Source of the DNA: Sphingomonas sp. NBWT7
GTDB taxonomy: Bacteria > Pseudomonadota > Alphaproteobacteria > Sphingomonadales > Sphingomonadaceae
Assembly: GCF_014217605.1 (NCBI RefSeq)
Contig: NZ_CP043639.1
Coordinates: 1,945,501-2,009,500, forward strand
Direction of reading: 5' to 3'
Length of the DNA: 64,000 bases
The notes under the pieces were generated by a model. That model was not told the origin of the DNA, did not search any database, and saw nothing but the letters and a program-made list of their open reading frames with translations. A program made the translations under genes and the position numbers. Below, piece after piece: positions 8,437 through 17,150 of this stretch; within the stretch, counting starts at the first letter, position 1, and each line of letters starts with the position of its first letter.

Positions 8437-10041
8437 TTGCCCATCATTCCATCGATCGCGCTCGGCTTCCTTGCGATCCTGATCGGCGGCGGTGCCGTCG
8501 CGGCGACCACCAAGGGCCCCGAGTTCATGGGTCATCCCAAGGGCCTGTACGTCCTGTTCTTCGCCGAGATGTGGGAGCGCTTCTCCTATTACGGCATGCG
8601 CGCGCTGCTGATCTTCTACCTCACCAAGCACTGGCTGTTCGACGACGGCAAGTCGAACCTGATCTACGGCGCCTATACCAGCCTCGTCTACATCACCCCC
8701 GTGCTCGGCGGCTATCTCGCCGATCGCTATCTCGGGCAGCGCAAGGCGGTGGTGTTCGGCGCGGTGCTGCTGACGCTCGGCCACCTGCTGATGGCGGTCG
8801 AGGGCGACGGCGGGCAGGGATCGGCGGCGATCAACGTCTTCTGGATGGCGCTCGCCTTCATCATCGTCGGCTCGGGCTTTCTGAAGGCGAACATTTCGGT
8901 GATCGTCGGCCAGCTCTATCCGCTGACCGACGTCCGCCGGGACGGCGCCTACACGATCTTTTACATCGGGATTAACACTGGCGCCGCGCTCGGCACGATC
9001 ATGGCCGGCTGGCTCGGCGAGACCTATGGCTGGGCCTATGGCTTCGGCGCGGCAGGGATCGGCATGCTGCTCGGCCTCGTCGTGTTCGTCCTCGGCAAGC
9101 CGCTGCTGCTCGGCAAGGGCGAGGCGCCGCGCCCGCTCAGCAAAAAGCTCGAATGGTCGCTCTACGGCATCGGCCTCGCCGCGATCGTGGTGATCTGGGC
9201 GCTGGTCCAGTATCAGAGCGTCATCCAGACGCTGCTGATCATCTCGGGCGTCGCGCTGCTCGGCTACGTCCTGTTCGAGAGCTTCAAGCTCGAGCCGCAT
9301 GCGCGTGACCGCATGTTCGCCGTCTTGTTCCTAATTGCGCTCAACCCCGTTTTCTGGGGCCTGTTCGAACAGGCGGGCGGCAGCCTCAACCTCTATACCG
9401 ATCGCTACGTCGATCGTGGCGGGGTGCCTGCCTCGCTGTTCCAGTCGATCAACCCGATCTACATCGTGCTGCTCGGCCCGATCTTCGCTGGTCTATGGGT
9501 GTGGCTCGGCAAGCGCGGGCTCGAGCCCTCGGCCCCTGCCAAGTTCGGCCTCGCACTGGCGCAGGTCGGTCTGTCGTTCTTGGTGTTCGTGTGGGGCGCG
9601 CATACCGTCGGCGTCGAGGTCGCGACGCCGGTGTTCTTCGTCTTCGCCATCTACTTCCTGCAGACCACCGGCGAATTGTGCCTCAGCCCCGTTGGATTGA
9701 GCGCGATGAACCGGCTCGCGCCCAAGCACCTCGCAAGCCTCATCATGGGCGCGTGGTTCTACATGACGGCAGTGGGCAATTTCGTCGCCGGCAAGATCGG
9801 CGAGGCGACGGGCGGCGAGAGCGGCGAGATGACCAAGGAGGCGACGCTCGCGGTCTATTCGACGATCGGCTGGTGGACGATCGGCATCGCCGCGGTCGTG
9901 CTCGCGCTGAGCCCGTTCGTCCGTCGCCTGATGCACCTCGATACGCTGCGCAACGACGGCGACCATGCGATGGCGGGCGAGGCGGAACTCGCCGAGCCGC
10001 AGGCGGCGGGTGTCAACCCCGCCGCAGCGACGCGCCACTGA
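8437..10041 (+). CDS. POT-family proton-dependent oligopeptide transporter
   Basis: Inner-membrane MFS-type importer of di- and tripeptides (PTR2/POT). The signature [21 protein letters not shown] (ExxERFxYYG) lies early, followed by many hydrophobic segments, a [17 protein letters not shown] motif and [22 protein letters not shown], both diagnostic. The start is uncertain. TTG at 8437 has GGGAG 7 nt upstream and includes an N-terminal hydrophobic segment (534 aa). A TTG at 8407 lacks a placed Shine-Dalgarno, and an ATG at 8527 would remove the first hydrophobic run. It is monocistronic or leads into the RluE-like gene. It may feed peptides to the peptidases elsewhere in the window. Confidence 0.93.
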   Translation: MPIIPSIALGFLAILIGGGAVAATTKGPEFMGHPKGLYVLFFAEMWERFSYYGMRALLIFYLTKHWLFDDGKSNLIYGAYTSLVYITPVLGGYLADRYLGQRKAVVFGAVLLTLGHLLMAVEGDGGQGSAAINVFWMALAFIIVGSGFLKANISVIVGQLYPLTDVRRDGAYTIFYIGINTGAALGTIMAGWLGETYGWAYGFGAAGIGMLLGLVVFVLGKPLLLGKGEAPRPLSKKLEWSLYGIGLAAIVVIWALVQYQSVIQTLLIISGVALLGYVLFESFKLEPHARDRMFAVLFLIALNPVFWGLFEQAGGSLNLYTDRYVDRGGVPASLFQSINPIYIVLLGPIFAGLWVWLGKRGLEPSAPAKFGLALAQVGLSFLVFVWGAHTVGVEVATPVFFVFAIYFLQTTGELCLSPVGLSAMNRLAPKHLASLIMGAWFYMTAVGNFVAGKIGEATGGESGEMTKEATLAVYSTIGWWTIGIAAVVLALSPFVRRLMHLDTLRNDGDHAMAGEAELAEPQAAGVNPAAATRH

Positions 10042-10091
10042 CGCGCCGGCCTGCTGCAGGCAAGCCGGCGCGACCAGCGGGCGCGCGCCGG

Positions 10092-10625
10092 TTGGTCCTG
10101 TTCAACAAGCCGTTCGACGTCCTAAGCCAGTTCACCGATCGCGGCAGCCCGACGCCGCGGCGGACGCTGTCGGACTATATCGACCTGCCCGGCGTCTACC
10201 CCGCCGGCCGGCTCGATCGCGACAGCGAGGGGCTGCTGCTGCTGACCGATGACGGCCGACTTCAGGCACGGATCGCCGATCCCCGCTTCAAACTGCCCAA
10301 GACGTATCTCGTGCAGGTCGAGGGACTGCCCGACGACGCTGCGCTCGATCGGCTGCGCACGGGCATCACGCTGGCGGACGGCCCCACCCGCCCCGCCGCC
10401 GTTGAGGCGATCGAACCGCCGGCTTTGTGGCCGCGCGATCCGCCGATCCGCTATCGCGCGGCAATCCCCGACAGCTGGCTGCGGCTGACGATCCGCGAGG
10501 GACGCAATCGCCAGGTGCGCCGAATGACGGCGGCGGTCGGGCATCCGACACTGCGCCTGGTGCGCTGGCGGATCGGCGACTGGTCGCTCGACGATCTGGC
10601 ACCGGGCGCGTGGCAGCTCGCGTGA
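10092..10625 (+). CDS. 23S rRNA pseudouridine synthase, RluE-like
   Basis: RsuA/RluB/E/F-type pseudouridine synthase. The sequence follows E. coli RluE closely: [32 protein letters not shown] with the catalytic Asp in [28 protein letters not shown] and [21 protein letters not shown]. RluE modifies U2457 of 23S rRNA in E. coli; the same target is inferred here. There is no N-terminal S4 domain, as in RluE. The start is unclear: TTG at 10092 is the only standard in-frame start between the transporter stop and the conserved region, while homologues often carry a short basic N-tail that could start at a CTG near 10038. The stop overlaps the next gene by four bases. Confidence 0.88.
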   Translation: MVLFNKPFDVLSQFTDRGSPTPRRTLSDYIDLPGVYPAGRLDRDSEGLLLLTDDGRLQARIADPRFKLPKTYLVQVEGLPDDAALDRLRTGITLADGPTRPAAVEAIEPPALWPRDPPIRYRAAIPDSWLRLTIREGRNRQVRRMTAAVGHPTLRLVRWRIGDWSLDDLAPGAWQLA

Positions 10626-10987
10626 AGATCTTCTTCGACGGCGGCTGTCGCCCGCTGCCTGCCGGGATGGAATATGCCCTGGTCGCGGCGGGCAAGCCGA
10701 CGATCTGCCGCGATCTGGGTGCCGGCACCAGCATGGAGGCGGAGTGGCTCGCGCTCATCGCCGCGGCGCGGCTCGCGATCGCGCTGGAGCTGCGCGAGCC
10801 GACCCTGCTGGGCGATGCGGCCGCGGTGATCGCGCAGGCGAACGGCGCGGTGCGCTGCCCGCCGCGCCACGCCACGCAGCTCGCGACGCTGCGCGCGCTG
10901 CCGCTCCCGCCGCGTACGCGGATACGCTATCTGCGGCGCGCGCAGAATCTCGCCGGCATCGCGCTGGCGCGGCTCCACGATCGCTAG
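10622..10987 (+). CDS. small RNase-H-like-fold protein
   Basis: 121-aa protein starting with GTG inside the stop of the RluE-like gene (GTGA overlap). Residues 1-7 (MKIFFDG) place an Asp at the end of the first strand. [12 protein letters not shown] carries a Glu in the first helix, and [11 protein letters not shown] an Asp at a third strand: the D-E-D pattern and order of RNase HI. It lacks the basic protrusion of true RNase H and the last acidic residue is not obvious, so it may be a degenerate or specialised RVT_3-type domain. Coupling to an rRNA-modifying enzyme suggests an RNA-related role, which is inference. Confidence 0.75.
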   Translation: MKIFFDGGCRPLPAGMEYALVAAGKPTICRDLGAGTSMEAEWLALIAAARLAIALELREPTLLGDAAAVIAQANGAVRCPPRHATQLATLRALPLPPRTRIRYLRRAQNLAGIALARLHDR

Positions 10988-10996
10988 GCTGCCCGC

Positions 10997-11341
10997 TCAG
11001 TGCGCGCTGGTCGATGCACCGTATGCCGCAGCATCGCCGAGTAGCTGTTCCAGCTTGCGCCGCGCCGTATCGGTGATCGAGATGCGCCCCGTCGGCCCCG
11101 GCTCCGCGACCAGCAAGTCGCACGGCCCGAGCACCGCGATCCAGCGGTCGAGCAGCGATGCCGGGGCCTGGCACAGCCGCCCCGCCGCGCGCCGATCGAC
11201 CGGGGCGCCCTTCTCCTCCTCGGCGATGAAGATCGCGAGCAGAAGGTCCCATGGCCCTTCGGTCGCGAGATCACTCCCCTGTAGCATCGCCCGCCGGCCG
11301 CGCCGGATTGCATGATGCCGCCGTGCCATTTCGAGTATCAT
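10997..11341 (-). CDS. hypothetical winged-helix-like protein
   Basis: 114-aa protein, no function assigned. After a basic N-terminus (MARRHHAIRRGRRAML) it has a helical region (WDLLLAIFIAEEEKGAPVDRRAAGRLCQAPASLLDRWIAVL). A segment resembling a winged-helix wing follows (CDLLVAEPGPTGRISITDTARRKLEQLL), the layout of small MarR-like DNA-binding domains. Start at 11341 has GGAAAAG just upstream; a longer version to 11542 would cover the small opposite-strand gene at 11469 and shows no coding character. It converges on the RNase-H-like gene. Confidence 0.7.
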   Translation of the reverse strand: MILEMARRHHAIRRGRRAMLQGSDLATEGPWDLLLAIFIAEEEKGAPVDRRAAGRLCQAPASLLDRWIAVLGPCDLLVAEPGPTGRISITDTARRKLEQLLGDAAAYGASTSAH

Positions 11342-11468
11342 CTTTTCCACTGTGGGACCTCGGACCTGAAAAGGAGGGTGCCGCCCGCGCCGGGGCGGGC
11401 TAAGAGCGCCGCCGGGCCACGGCGCGCGTTTCCGCGCGGATGCGCCTGGCTTGGCGTAAGGTGTGTGA

Positions 11469-11648
11469 ATGAGCGTTGCGGGGAATGATCGGGAAGAGTT
11501 GCTCCGCGATCTCGAACACCTGCTGACATCCGCGCTCGACACGGCAGAGGCGGCGGGCGAACTGGTCGTTGCGCTGCATGTCGCGCACGCGCTGGAAACG
11601 CTGCGGCCGGGCGGGCTCGACGCTTATGATGCGGAGCGCCTGCACTGA
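11469..11648 (+). CDS. small hypothetical helical protein
   Basis: 59-codon open frame starting at ATG 11469 with AAGG a few bases upstream and ending at TGA 11648. The product begins MSVAGNDREELLRDLEHLL and continues as an amphipathic, Ala/Leu/Glu-rich helical stretch ending DAYDAERLH. Acidic and Leu-rich composition and a placed Shine-Dalgarno favour a real gene. It fills the gap between two minus-strand genes and converges on radC with only 3 bp between stops. I do not recognise a family. Confidence 0.6.
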   Translation: MSVAGNDREELLRDLEHLLTSALDTAEAAGELVVALHVAHALETLRPGGLDAYDAERLH

Positions 11649-11651
11649 CGC

Positions 11652-12407
11652 TCACGCCAGATCGCCGCGCGCACGAAGGCTGACGTGCCCGGCGGCGGCG
11701 ATGATCAGGTGGTCGTGCACCACGATGCCGATCTGCCGGCATACCGCCGCCAGCGCGTGGGTGATGGCGATGTCGGCCTTGCTCGGCTGCGGATCGCCCG
11801 ATGGGTGATTGTGGACGAGGATCAGCGCCGCAGAGCCGAGTTCGAGACAGCTTGCCACCACCTCGCGCACCGGCACGGGCGCGCCGTCGACGGTGCCCTC
11901 GCTCAAGAGCTCGTCGCGGATCAGCCGGTTGCCGGCGTCGAGATGCAGCAGGCGTACCTGTTCGATCCGGCGGTGCGCCAGGTCGGCGCGGAGGTAATCG
12001 AGCAGTGCCACCCAGTCGCCGAGCAGCGGGCGTTCGGCGATCCGTTCGTGCAATATCTCGTGCACCGCCTGGCCCAGTGCATCGACCAGCGGCGCGACCC
12101 CGCTGCCGGCCAGCCGCTCGATCCGATTGCTGGACCCCGCCAGCAGCCCGCCGAGCGAGCCGAATTCCCCGATCAGCGCCGCCGCCGTGCGACGCGGCTC
12201 GTCGACAACCCCCGTCAGGATCCGGGCGAGGATCGCTGCGGCCGGCGCGGGTGCCGCCAGATCGCCGCCGCCAGCAGCACCAGCTGCGGAATGCTCGATG
12301 CGCTTTCCATGATGGCGTAGACGTCGAGGTCCATCGCCGGATCGATCACCCGCCCGAAATGCGCGAGCGTCGACACGATCTGAAACGCGGCTGCGATAAT
12401 ACACCAT
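11652..12407 (-). CDS. radC: RadC-like JAB/MPN domain protein (start uncertain)
   Basis: Contains the full RadC/MPN+ signature in its C-terminal half: LLSEGTVDGAPVPVREVV supplies the Glu, and LILVHNHPSGDPQPSKADI supplies the HxH...D zinc site. A helix-hairpin-helix-like segment (LIGEFGSLGGLL...IERLAGSGVAPLVDALG) precedes it, as in RadC. Homologous sequence starts near 12250. The only standard start upstream is ATG 12407, which would make RadC overlap the membrane-protein gene by about 190 bp with a nonconserved N-terminus. A CTG at 12258-12260 or a GTG at 12065 are alternatives. RadC proteins are widespread; their role in DNA repair is unproven. Family assignment is strong, the 5' boundary weak. 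Confidence 0.8.
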   Translation of the reverse strand: MVYYRSRVSDRVDARAFRAGDRSGDGPRRLRHHGKRIEHSAAGAAGGGDLAAPAPAAAILARILTGVVDEPRRTAAALIGEFGSLGGLLAGSSNRIERLAGSGVAPLVDALGQAVHEILHERIAERPLLGDWVALLDYLRADLAHRRIEQVRLLHLDAGNRLIRDELLSEGTVDGAPVPVREVVASCLELGSAALILVHNHPSGDPQPSKADIAITHALAAVCRQIGIVVHDHLIIAAAGHVSLRARGDLA

Positions 12408-12643
12408 CGGCGCCCATATCGGATCGCCAGCACCACCAGTCCGGCCAGCACCGCAAGGTCGATCAGCAGCAGCCGGATCAGGACCTGCGGCGCATCCGCG
12501 CGGACGGTGGGCAGCGATAGGTATGACAGGAGCGCGGCTGCGGCGAACAACGCCACCGCCAGACGCTCCGGCACGGCCGCGCGCCACAGGGCAAGCGCGG
12601 CGAGCACGGCGAAGGCGAGATAGAAGGCGATGACGAAAGCCAT
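12215..12643 (-). CDS. hypothetical four-helix membrane protein
   Basis: 142-aa protein made mostly of hydrophobic helices: residues 1-20, 27-45, about 55-75 and 80-95, then an amphipathic region and a last hydrophobic segment (IPQLVLLAAAIW) before a basic tail. No enzymatic motif is visible. It starts at ATG 12643, just after the small gene at 12680, and its 3' end overlaps the radC N-terminal region. The family is not recognised; inner-membrane location is inferred. Confidence 0.72.
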   Translation of the reverse strand: MAFVIAFYLAFAVLAALALWRAAVPERLAVALFAAAALLSYLSLPTVRADAPQVLIRLLLIDLAVLAGLVVLAIRYGRRWCIIAAAFQIVSTLAHFGRVIDPAMDLDVYAIMESASSIPQLVLLAAAIWRHPRRPQRSSPGS

Positions 12644-12679
12644 CGCGCTATCCTGCCGATGCCGCGCGGCGGCATCAAC

Positions 12680-13048
12680 TCACTGCATCTCGCACGGGCA
12701 CCACGGCCCCCAGGCGGTGACGCCGATCTGCGGCGGCAGGCGATAGAGCTCGAGTTCGAGGCGTGCGACGTCGCGCCGCGCCTTGATCGAACTCGCCAGC
12801 GCTTCCGCCGCGACGTCGAGCGCGTCGAAGCCGAGCGCCAGCGGCATGCGACGGTTGCGCCGCTCCTCGACAAAGGTGGCAATGGTACGTGCGGTCGACG
12901 CGACCGTATTGTCCGCAGCGGTCATCGCGCTGACGATGTCGCTGCCGACCTGGTCGACGAAATGCTTGGCATCGTCGGCCGCGACCGGCGCGGCGCGGAC
13001 GGAACGGGCGAGCAGCTTGCGCTCGAGGGCTTCGGCAGTGACGGCCAT
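12680..13048 (-). CDS. hypothetical helical protein with C-terminal Cys pair
   Basis: 122-aa soluble-looking protein. Residues 1-100 are helical and Ala-rich with many charged residues (LERKLLARSVRAAP, HFVDQVGSDIVSAMTAADNTV, RTIATFVEERRNRRMPLALGFDAL), reminiscent of phasin-like or coiled-coil proteins. It ends in an aromatic/Cys tail, WGPWCPCEMQ. Start at 13048 (MAVTAEALE) fits better than the ATG 30 bp upstream, whose added residues are Pro/Arg-rich. It lies 36 bp upstream of the membrane-protein gene and 39 bp downstream of the LuxR-type regulator, so the three may form one transcript. No family recognised. Confidence 0.65.
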   Translation of the reverse strand: MAVTAEALERKLLARSVRAAPVAADDAKHFVDQVGSDIVSAMTAADNTVASTARTIATFVEERRNRRMPLALGFDALDVAAEALASSIKARRDVARLELELYRLPPQIGVTAWGPWCPCEMQ

Positions 13049-13087
13049 CGGTGCTCCCCGCCCGCGCGGAGGGTGCACCGCGCGAGG

Positions 13088-13663
13088 CTAGTAAAAGGTT
13101 CGGATGATCCACGCGGTGAAAGCCCGGAAGCTTTCGACGAGCATCGGCGTGGCGGCAAAGATCACGATGATCCCGATGGTCGTCGCGACGATCATCGCGA
13201 CGGTCGAGATCCGGCCATCGAGCGATGCTGGCTGCTCGCGGACCGGTCGCGCCACCAGTGGTTCGGGAAGGAAGATCGCTCGCTCTTCCTGAACCATCGC
13301 CGGGCGACGGATCGTGTCATCACCGTTCCGGATGGTTTCGGGGATAGCGAATGGCTTGTTAGTGGGTGAACCACTAGCCGAATGCACGGGGTCCGACGGG
13401 CCAACACGCCGCGGTGCATCGTCGGTCAGTCCAGCATCATCAGCTGCGTCGAGCATTCGCGCCGCCTGCCGCCGCGTCACGCCACCCAGCTTGCGACGCG
13501 CGCTGGCGACCTGATTCTCGATCGTATTGGGCGAGCGGCCGAGCGCGCGCGCGATCTCATCGGTCTGGTAGCCGCCGTGCACCATGCGCAGCACGGTGCG
13601 TTCCCGCTCGCTCAGCGATGCGACGGCATCGAGCCCGCGCACGTCAGTCTCCATCATGCTCAT
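13088..13663 (-). CDS. LuxR-type HTH regulator with C-terminal membrane anchor
   Basis: 191-aa protein. Residues about 16-60 are a LuxR/FixJ-type HTH (LSERERTVLRMVHGGYQTDEIARALGRSPNTIENQV in two parts). It is placed at the N-terminus, with no receiver or autoinducer domain before it. A variable linker of about 90 residues leads to one strongly hydrophobic segment near residues 152-176 (VAMIVATTIGIIVIFAATPML) and a short aromatic tail. The topology predicts a cytoplasmic DNA-binding domain tethered to the inner membrane, the reverse of ToxR/CadC order in domain content but similar in logic. A perfect palindrome covers its start codon. The genes at 12680 and 12215 follow on the same strand. Confidence 0.8.
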   Translation of the reverse strand: MSMMETDVRGLDAVASLSERERTVLRMVHGGYQTDEIARALGRSPNTIENQVASARRKLGGVTRRQAARMLDAADDAGLTDDAPRRVGPSDPVHSASGSPTNKPFAIPETIRNGDDTIRRPAMVQEERAIFLPEPLVARPVREQPASLDGRISTVAMIVATTIGIIVIFAATPMLVESFRAFTAWIIRTFY

Positions 13664-13677
13664 GGCTGATCAGCCAT
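13662..13677. promoter_or_regulatory. 16-bp perfect palindrome at the luxR-type start codon
   Basis: ATGGCTGATCAGCCAT is a perfect 16-bp palindrome overlapping the first base pairs of the LuxR-type gene (start codon 13661-13663, minus strand). Two-fold symmetry of this length is expected of a dimeric regulator's operator, and the position suggests autoregulation. This is inference; no binding data exist here. Confidence 0.4.
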
Positions 13678-13725
13678 AGATCAGCGCAACGCGCGATGGC
13701 GAGCGGATTTCCGAGGGGTCTTCGC

Positions 13726-14193
13726 TTACGCCGGATAGCGGCGGCGCAGCTGGACGAGCGCGGTGTCCAGCGCCGAAAGGAAGCGCGAACGATCTTCCTT
13801 GCCGAACGGCTTGGGTCCGCCGATTTGCTCGCCGCCCGCGCGAAGATCGCTCATGATCGCGCGCACCGCCACCGCATTGCCGATCGACGCGGCGGTGAAC
13901 GGCTTGCCATTGGGGGCGAGCACGCTCGCACCTGCCTTGATGCAGCGGTCGGCAAGCAGAATGTCCGCCGTCACCACGACCGCGGCGGCGTCGGCATGGT
14001 CGGCGATCCAGTCGTCGGCGGCGTCAAACCCGTCGGACACGACGACGCGGCGGACCAGCGGGTGCGCGGGCACGCGCAGGTGCGCGTTACTGACGATGGT
14101 GACGGGCACCGCGAGGCGATAGGCGACGCGGTAGATCTCCTCCTTCACCGGGCAGGCATCGGCGTCAACGAGGATGGCAGGGCGCAGGCTCAC
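13726..14193 (-). CDS. YaiI/YqxD family protein (UPF0178)
   Basis: 155-aa protein of the UPF0178 family, which has a PIN/NYN-like nuclease-type fold in predictions but no firmly assigned activity. The diagnostic N-terminal ILVDADACPVKEEIYRVA is present. Further conserved motifs are VVVTADILLADRCIKAG with acidic residues, LAPNGKPFTAASIGNAVA, and GGPKPFGKEDRSRFLSALD near the C-terminus. The length is usual. It is separated from the LuxR-type gene by about 60 bp and from the TonB receptor by 58 bp, all on the minus strand. Confidence 0.93.
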   Translation of the reverse strand: MSLRPAILVDADACPVKEEIYRVAYRLAVPVTIVSNAHLRVPAHPLVRRVVVSDGFDAADDWIADHADAAAVVVTADILLADRCIKAGASVLAPNGKPFTAASIGNAVAVRAIMSDLRAGGEQIGGPKPFGKEDRSRFLSALDTALVQLRRRYPA

Positions 14194-14251
14194 GCCCGCG
14201 TCCCTGCCATCGATGCCGTCGTCCGGCTAGCCGCGGCAGGCGCGGCGCCGA

Positions 14252-17032
14252 TCAGAAGCCGATCGCGAGCTTCGCGTACAGGAAGCGTCCGTTGAAACCG
14301 AACGGCGAGAAATTGCTGTACGGCAGGAACTGGTAGGTCGCCGGATAACTGCCGCCGACTGCCGCCGGACGCGGTCCGAACGGGCGGCGATCGGGGTAGA
14401 CGTCGAACACATTGTCCGCCCCCACCGTCAGCTGCGCGCCGCGCACGTCGACGCTGAGCGACAGGTCGGTCACCCACTTGGGGCTCAGCCGCTGATCGTC
14501 GGGGCCGAGCGCGGTAAGGCTGAGCGCATCCGCGCCGAGCGGCGCGGTCGTCTCTGGCGAGATCACCGAGCCGTAGCGCGTGGTGCGCGCCGACAGGCCG
14601 ATCCCGGCGATCTTGCCGTCGGTCGCCAACACCAGCTTGTCGCGCGGCTGGCCGCGTTCGAAGCGGATGCCCTCGACGCGCCCGAACAGGACGAGGCCGG
14701 GGATCTGCGACAGGCCGCTGAGGTTGTTCAGCCGCTCGTCGATCTTGTTCTGCGTGTAGTTATACGCCGCCGAGAAGTTCCACGCGCCGAGCCCGCGGAG
14801 GTTGGCGCGATAGGTCGCCACCGCGTCAACACCCTGCGTCGTCGTGTCGAGCCCGTTGAGGAAGAAGCGCGCCGCGCCGACGCTGGCGAAGCCGTTCGCA
14901 TCGAGGATCGCCTTCACCGCGGCATTCTGCGCCGCGGTGCCGACGCCGGCCGCGCCGAGGTTCTCCGACAGCACGATGCGGTCTTTGATCTTGATATGGA
15001 AATAGTCGACCGTGAGGTTGAAGCCGGGGAACGGGTTGGCGGTGAAGCCCGCTGACAGGTTGAGCGACTTCTCGGGATCGAGCGGCTGCGAGCCGAGCGC
15101 GCGCGCCACCGGGCTGTTCACCGGCACCGTCGACACGTCCACCGGCACGCCGGCGAGGAAGTTGGTCGAGGTGGTGGTGAAGAACTGCTGGTGCAGCGAC
15201 GGCGCGCGGAAGCCGTTCGACACCGAGCCGCGCACCGCAAAGCCCTGCGTGAACTCGTAACGCAGCGCGAGCTTGCCGTTCAGCGTATCGCCGAAATCGC
15301 TGAAATGCTCGTAGCGGCCCGCCGCCGTCGCGGTCAGCCCGTCGAACAAGTCGGCGTCGAACTCAAGGTAGCCGGCGAAGCTGTCACGGTCGACGTTGGT
15401 GCGCGCCGAGGCGGGCAACCCGCCGAAGCCCTGCGCGCCCGCCGCCGCGGTGCGGCCCGGGAAGGTGCACACGCCGGTCGCGGCGGTGAAGTTGCCGCCC
15501 TGCGCGTCGCAGTTCGCCCGCGTCGTCGTCTGCGTCGGCACGAAGAACGGGCCGGTGCGATAGGATTGCGGATCGCCCGGGCGAATCTCGAAGATCTCGT
15601 GGCGATATTCGCCGCCGAACGCGAAGGTCAGCGGGCCGGCGAGGCCGATGTCGAACTGGCGCGACAGATCGGCGTTGGCGAGGATCTGCGAGAAACGCAG
15701 CCCGCCGGCGTCAAAATTGCGCTGGCTGTCCGGCCCGAACGACACGTTGACGCTGTTGGTGGTGCGGTAGCTCAGCTCGTTGCGCCCGAAGCCGACCGAG
15801 AAGTCGCTCTTGAACCCGGCGATTTCGGTGCGAATGCCGCCGGTACCGGCGAGATCGTCGATGCGCGACTGGATGAAGGGCAGATAGCCGTCCGGCGTCA
15901 GCCCAACGAAATTGGCGTTGCTCAGCGTCGCGCCTGGCAGCACTGCGGAAAAGTCGCGGTTGGTCGCCGCCGACTGCTGGCGGAAGTTCGCCGCCGACTG
16001 GCCGTCGCGATGGCCATAGGTGAAGAAGGCGTAGAAATCGGCCGCGCCCAGCGGGACTTCCGAGTTGATCAGGAAGTTGAAGTCCTGCGTCTTCGCATCG
16101 CCGTAGCGGAAGTTGAGTCGATTGAACGATGCCTCGCGCGTGTCGAACGTCGTCGTCGAGGGGCGGATATAGTTCGGCCGCAGGTCATAGCCCTGGCGGT
16201 TGGTGAAGCCGCGGTCGCGATACTCGCCGGTGAAGTTGAAGAACCCGCCGTCACCCACCGGCAGGCCGACGTTGACGCCGTAGGTCAGCAGCTCGCCGTC
16301 GCGCGCCTTGCGCTGGCCGTCGCTGTTCGCCTGAAGGTAGCGCGTGTCGGCGGGATCGAGCACCGGCTGTCCGCCGTTCAGCACCAGCCCGCCGAAATTC
16401 GACACGTCATTGAGCGTGGTGACGTACTTGCCGAAGCTCACCTGCGCGCGGCCGCCGTCGCTCGCGCTCTTGAGCTGGACGTTGATCACGCCCGCGATCG
16501 CGTCCGAGCCATATTGCGACGAGGCGCCGTCGCGCAGCACTTCGATCCGCCCGATCGCCAGCGCCGGAATCTGGTTCATGTCGACCGCCGCCGAGCCGCG
16601 CCCGACGGTGCCGTTGATGTTGAGCAGCGCGGAGACGTGCCGGCGCTTGCCGTTGACCAGCACCAGCGTCTGATCGGGGCTGAGGCCGCGCAGCGTCGCG
16701 GGGCGCGTCACGTCAGACCCGTCGGCGATCGACGGCTGCGGGAAGTTGAACGAGGGCACCACTTGGTTGAGGATCTTGTTGACCTCTCCCAGCCCCGACG
16801 ATTGCAGCGCGCTGTCGGAGATGACGTCGATCGGCACCGGGCTGTCGGCGACGGTACGATTGGCGACGCGGCTGCCGACGACGACGATCGTGTTCTCGGG
16901 CGTCGCATCGGTCTCACCGGCGGGTTCGGTCGAGATTTCCTGGCTCGGTGCGGTCTGCGCGGTCTGCGCCGCAGCCGGCATGGCCACGGCGGCGAAGGAC
17001 ACGCCGGCCAGAAGACGAACGTACTGACGCAT
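14252..17032 (-). CDS. TonB-dependent outer-membrane receptor
   Basis: 926-aa outer-membrane active transporter. The start at 17032 gives a Sec signal peptide (MRQYVRLLAGVSFAAVAMPAAAQ) and then a TonB-box-like NTIVVVGSRV. The plug domain contains PATLRGLSPDQTLVLVNGKRRH and the conserved IEVLRDGASSQYGSDAIAGVINV. A long beta-barrel follows, ending in Phe (LYAKLAIGF). The plug features match the sphingomonad/xanthomonad group of nutrient receptors, not siderophore receptors; the ligand is unknown. No carbohydrate or peptide cluster adjoins it. The upstream gap contains a strong inverted repeat (17151-17176) that may regulate it. Confidence 0.93.
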   Translation of the reverse strand: MRQYVRLLAGVSFAAVAMPAAAQTAQTAPSQEISTEPAGETDATPENTIVVVGSRVANRTVADSPVPIDVISDSALQSSGLGEVNKILNQVVPSFNFPQPSIADGSDVTRPATLRGLSPDQTLVLVNGKRRHVSALLNINGTVGRGSAAVDMNQIPALAIGRIEVLRDGASSQYGSDAIAGVINVQLKSASDGGRAQVSFGKYVTTLNDVSNFGGLVLNGGQPVLDPADTRYLQANSDGQRKARDGELLTYGVNVGLPVGDGGFFNFTGEYRDRGFTNRQGYDLRPNYIRPSTTTFDTREASFNRLNFRYGDAKTQDFNFLINSEVPLGAADFYAFFTYGHRDGQSAANFRQQSAATNRDFSAVLPGATLSNANFVGLTPDGYLPFIQSRIDDLAGTGGIRTEIAGFKSDFSVGFGRNELSYRTTNSVNVSFGPDSQRNFDAGGLRFSQILANADLSRQFDIGLAGPLTFAFGGEYRHEIFEIRPGDPQSYRTGPFFVPTQTTTRANCDAQGGNFTAATGVCTFPGRTAAAGAQGFGGLPASARTNVDRDSFAGYLEFDADLFDGLTATAAGRYEHFSDFGDTLNGKLALRYEFTQGFAVRGSVSNGFRAPSLHQQFFTTTSTNFLAGVPVDVSTVPVNSPVARALGSQPLDPEKSLNLSAGFTANPFPGFNLTVDYFHIKIKDRIVLSENLGAAGVGTAAQNAAVKAILDANGFASVGAARFFLNGLDTTTQGVDAVATYRANLRGLGAWNFSAAYNYTQNKIDERLNNLSGLSQIPGLVLFGRVEGIRFERGQPRDKLVLATDGKIAGIGLSARTTRYGSVISPETTAPLGADALSLTALGPDDQRLSPKWVTDLSLSVDVRGAQLTVGADNVFDVYPDRRPFGPRPAAVGGSYPATYQFLPYSNFSPFGFNGRFLYAKLAIGF

Positions 17033-17150
17033 GAAGAAAAGCCCCCTGTTAATACCGGGTGGCTTCCCCTCCACCCGTTTATGCGCAGACGCTGCGTCGT
17101 TCGGGGGCGGCGCGCAAGCGCGTCTTGATCGATCGGTTGCTTTGCGACAA

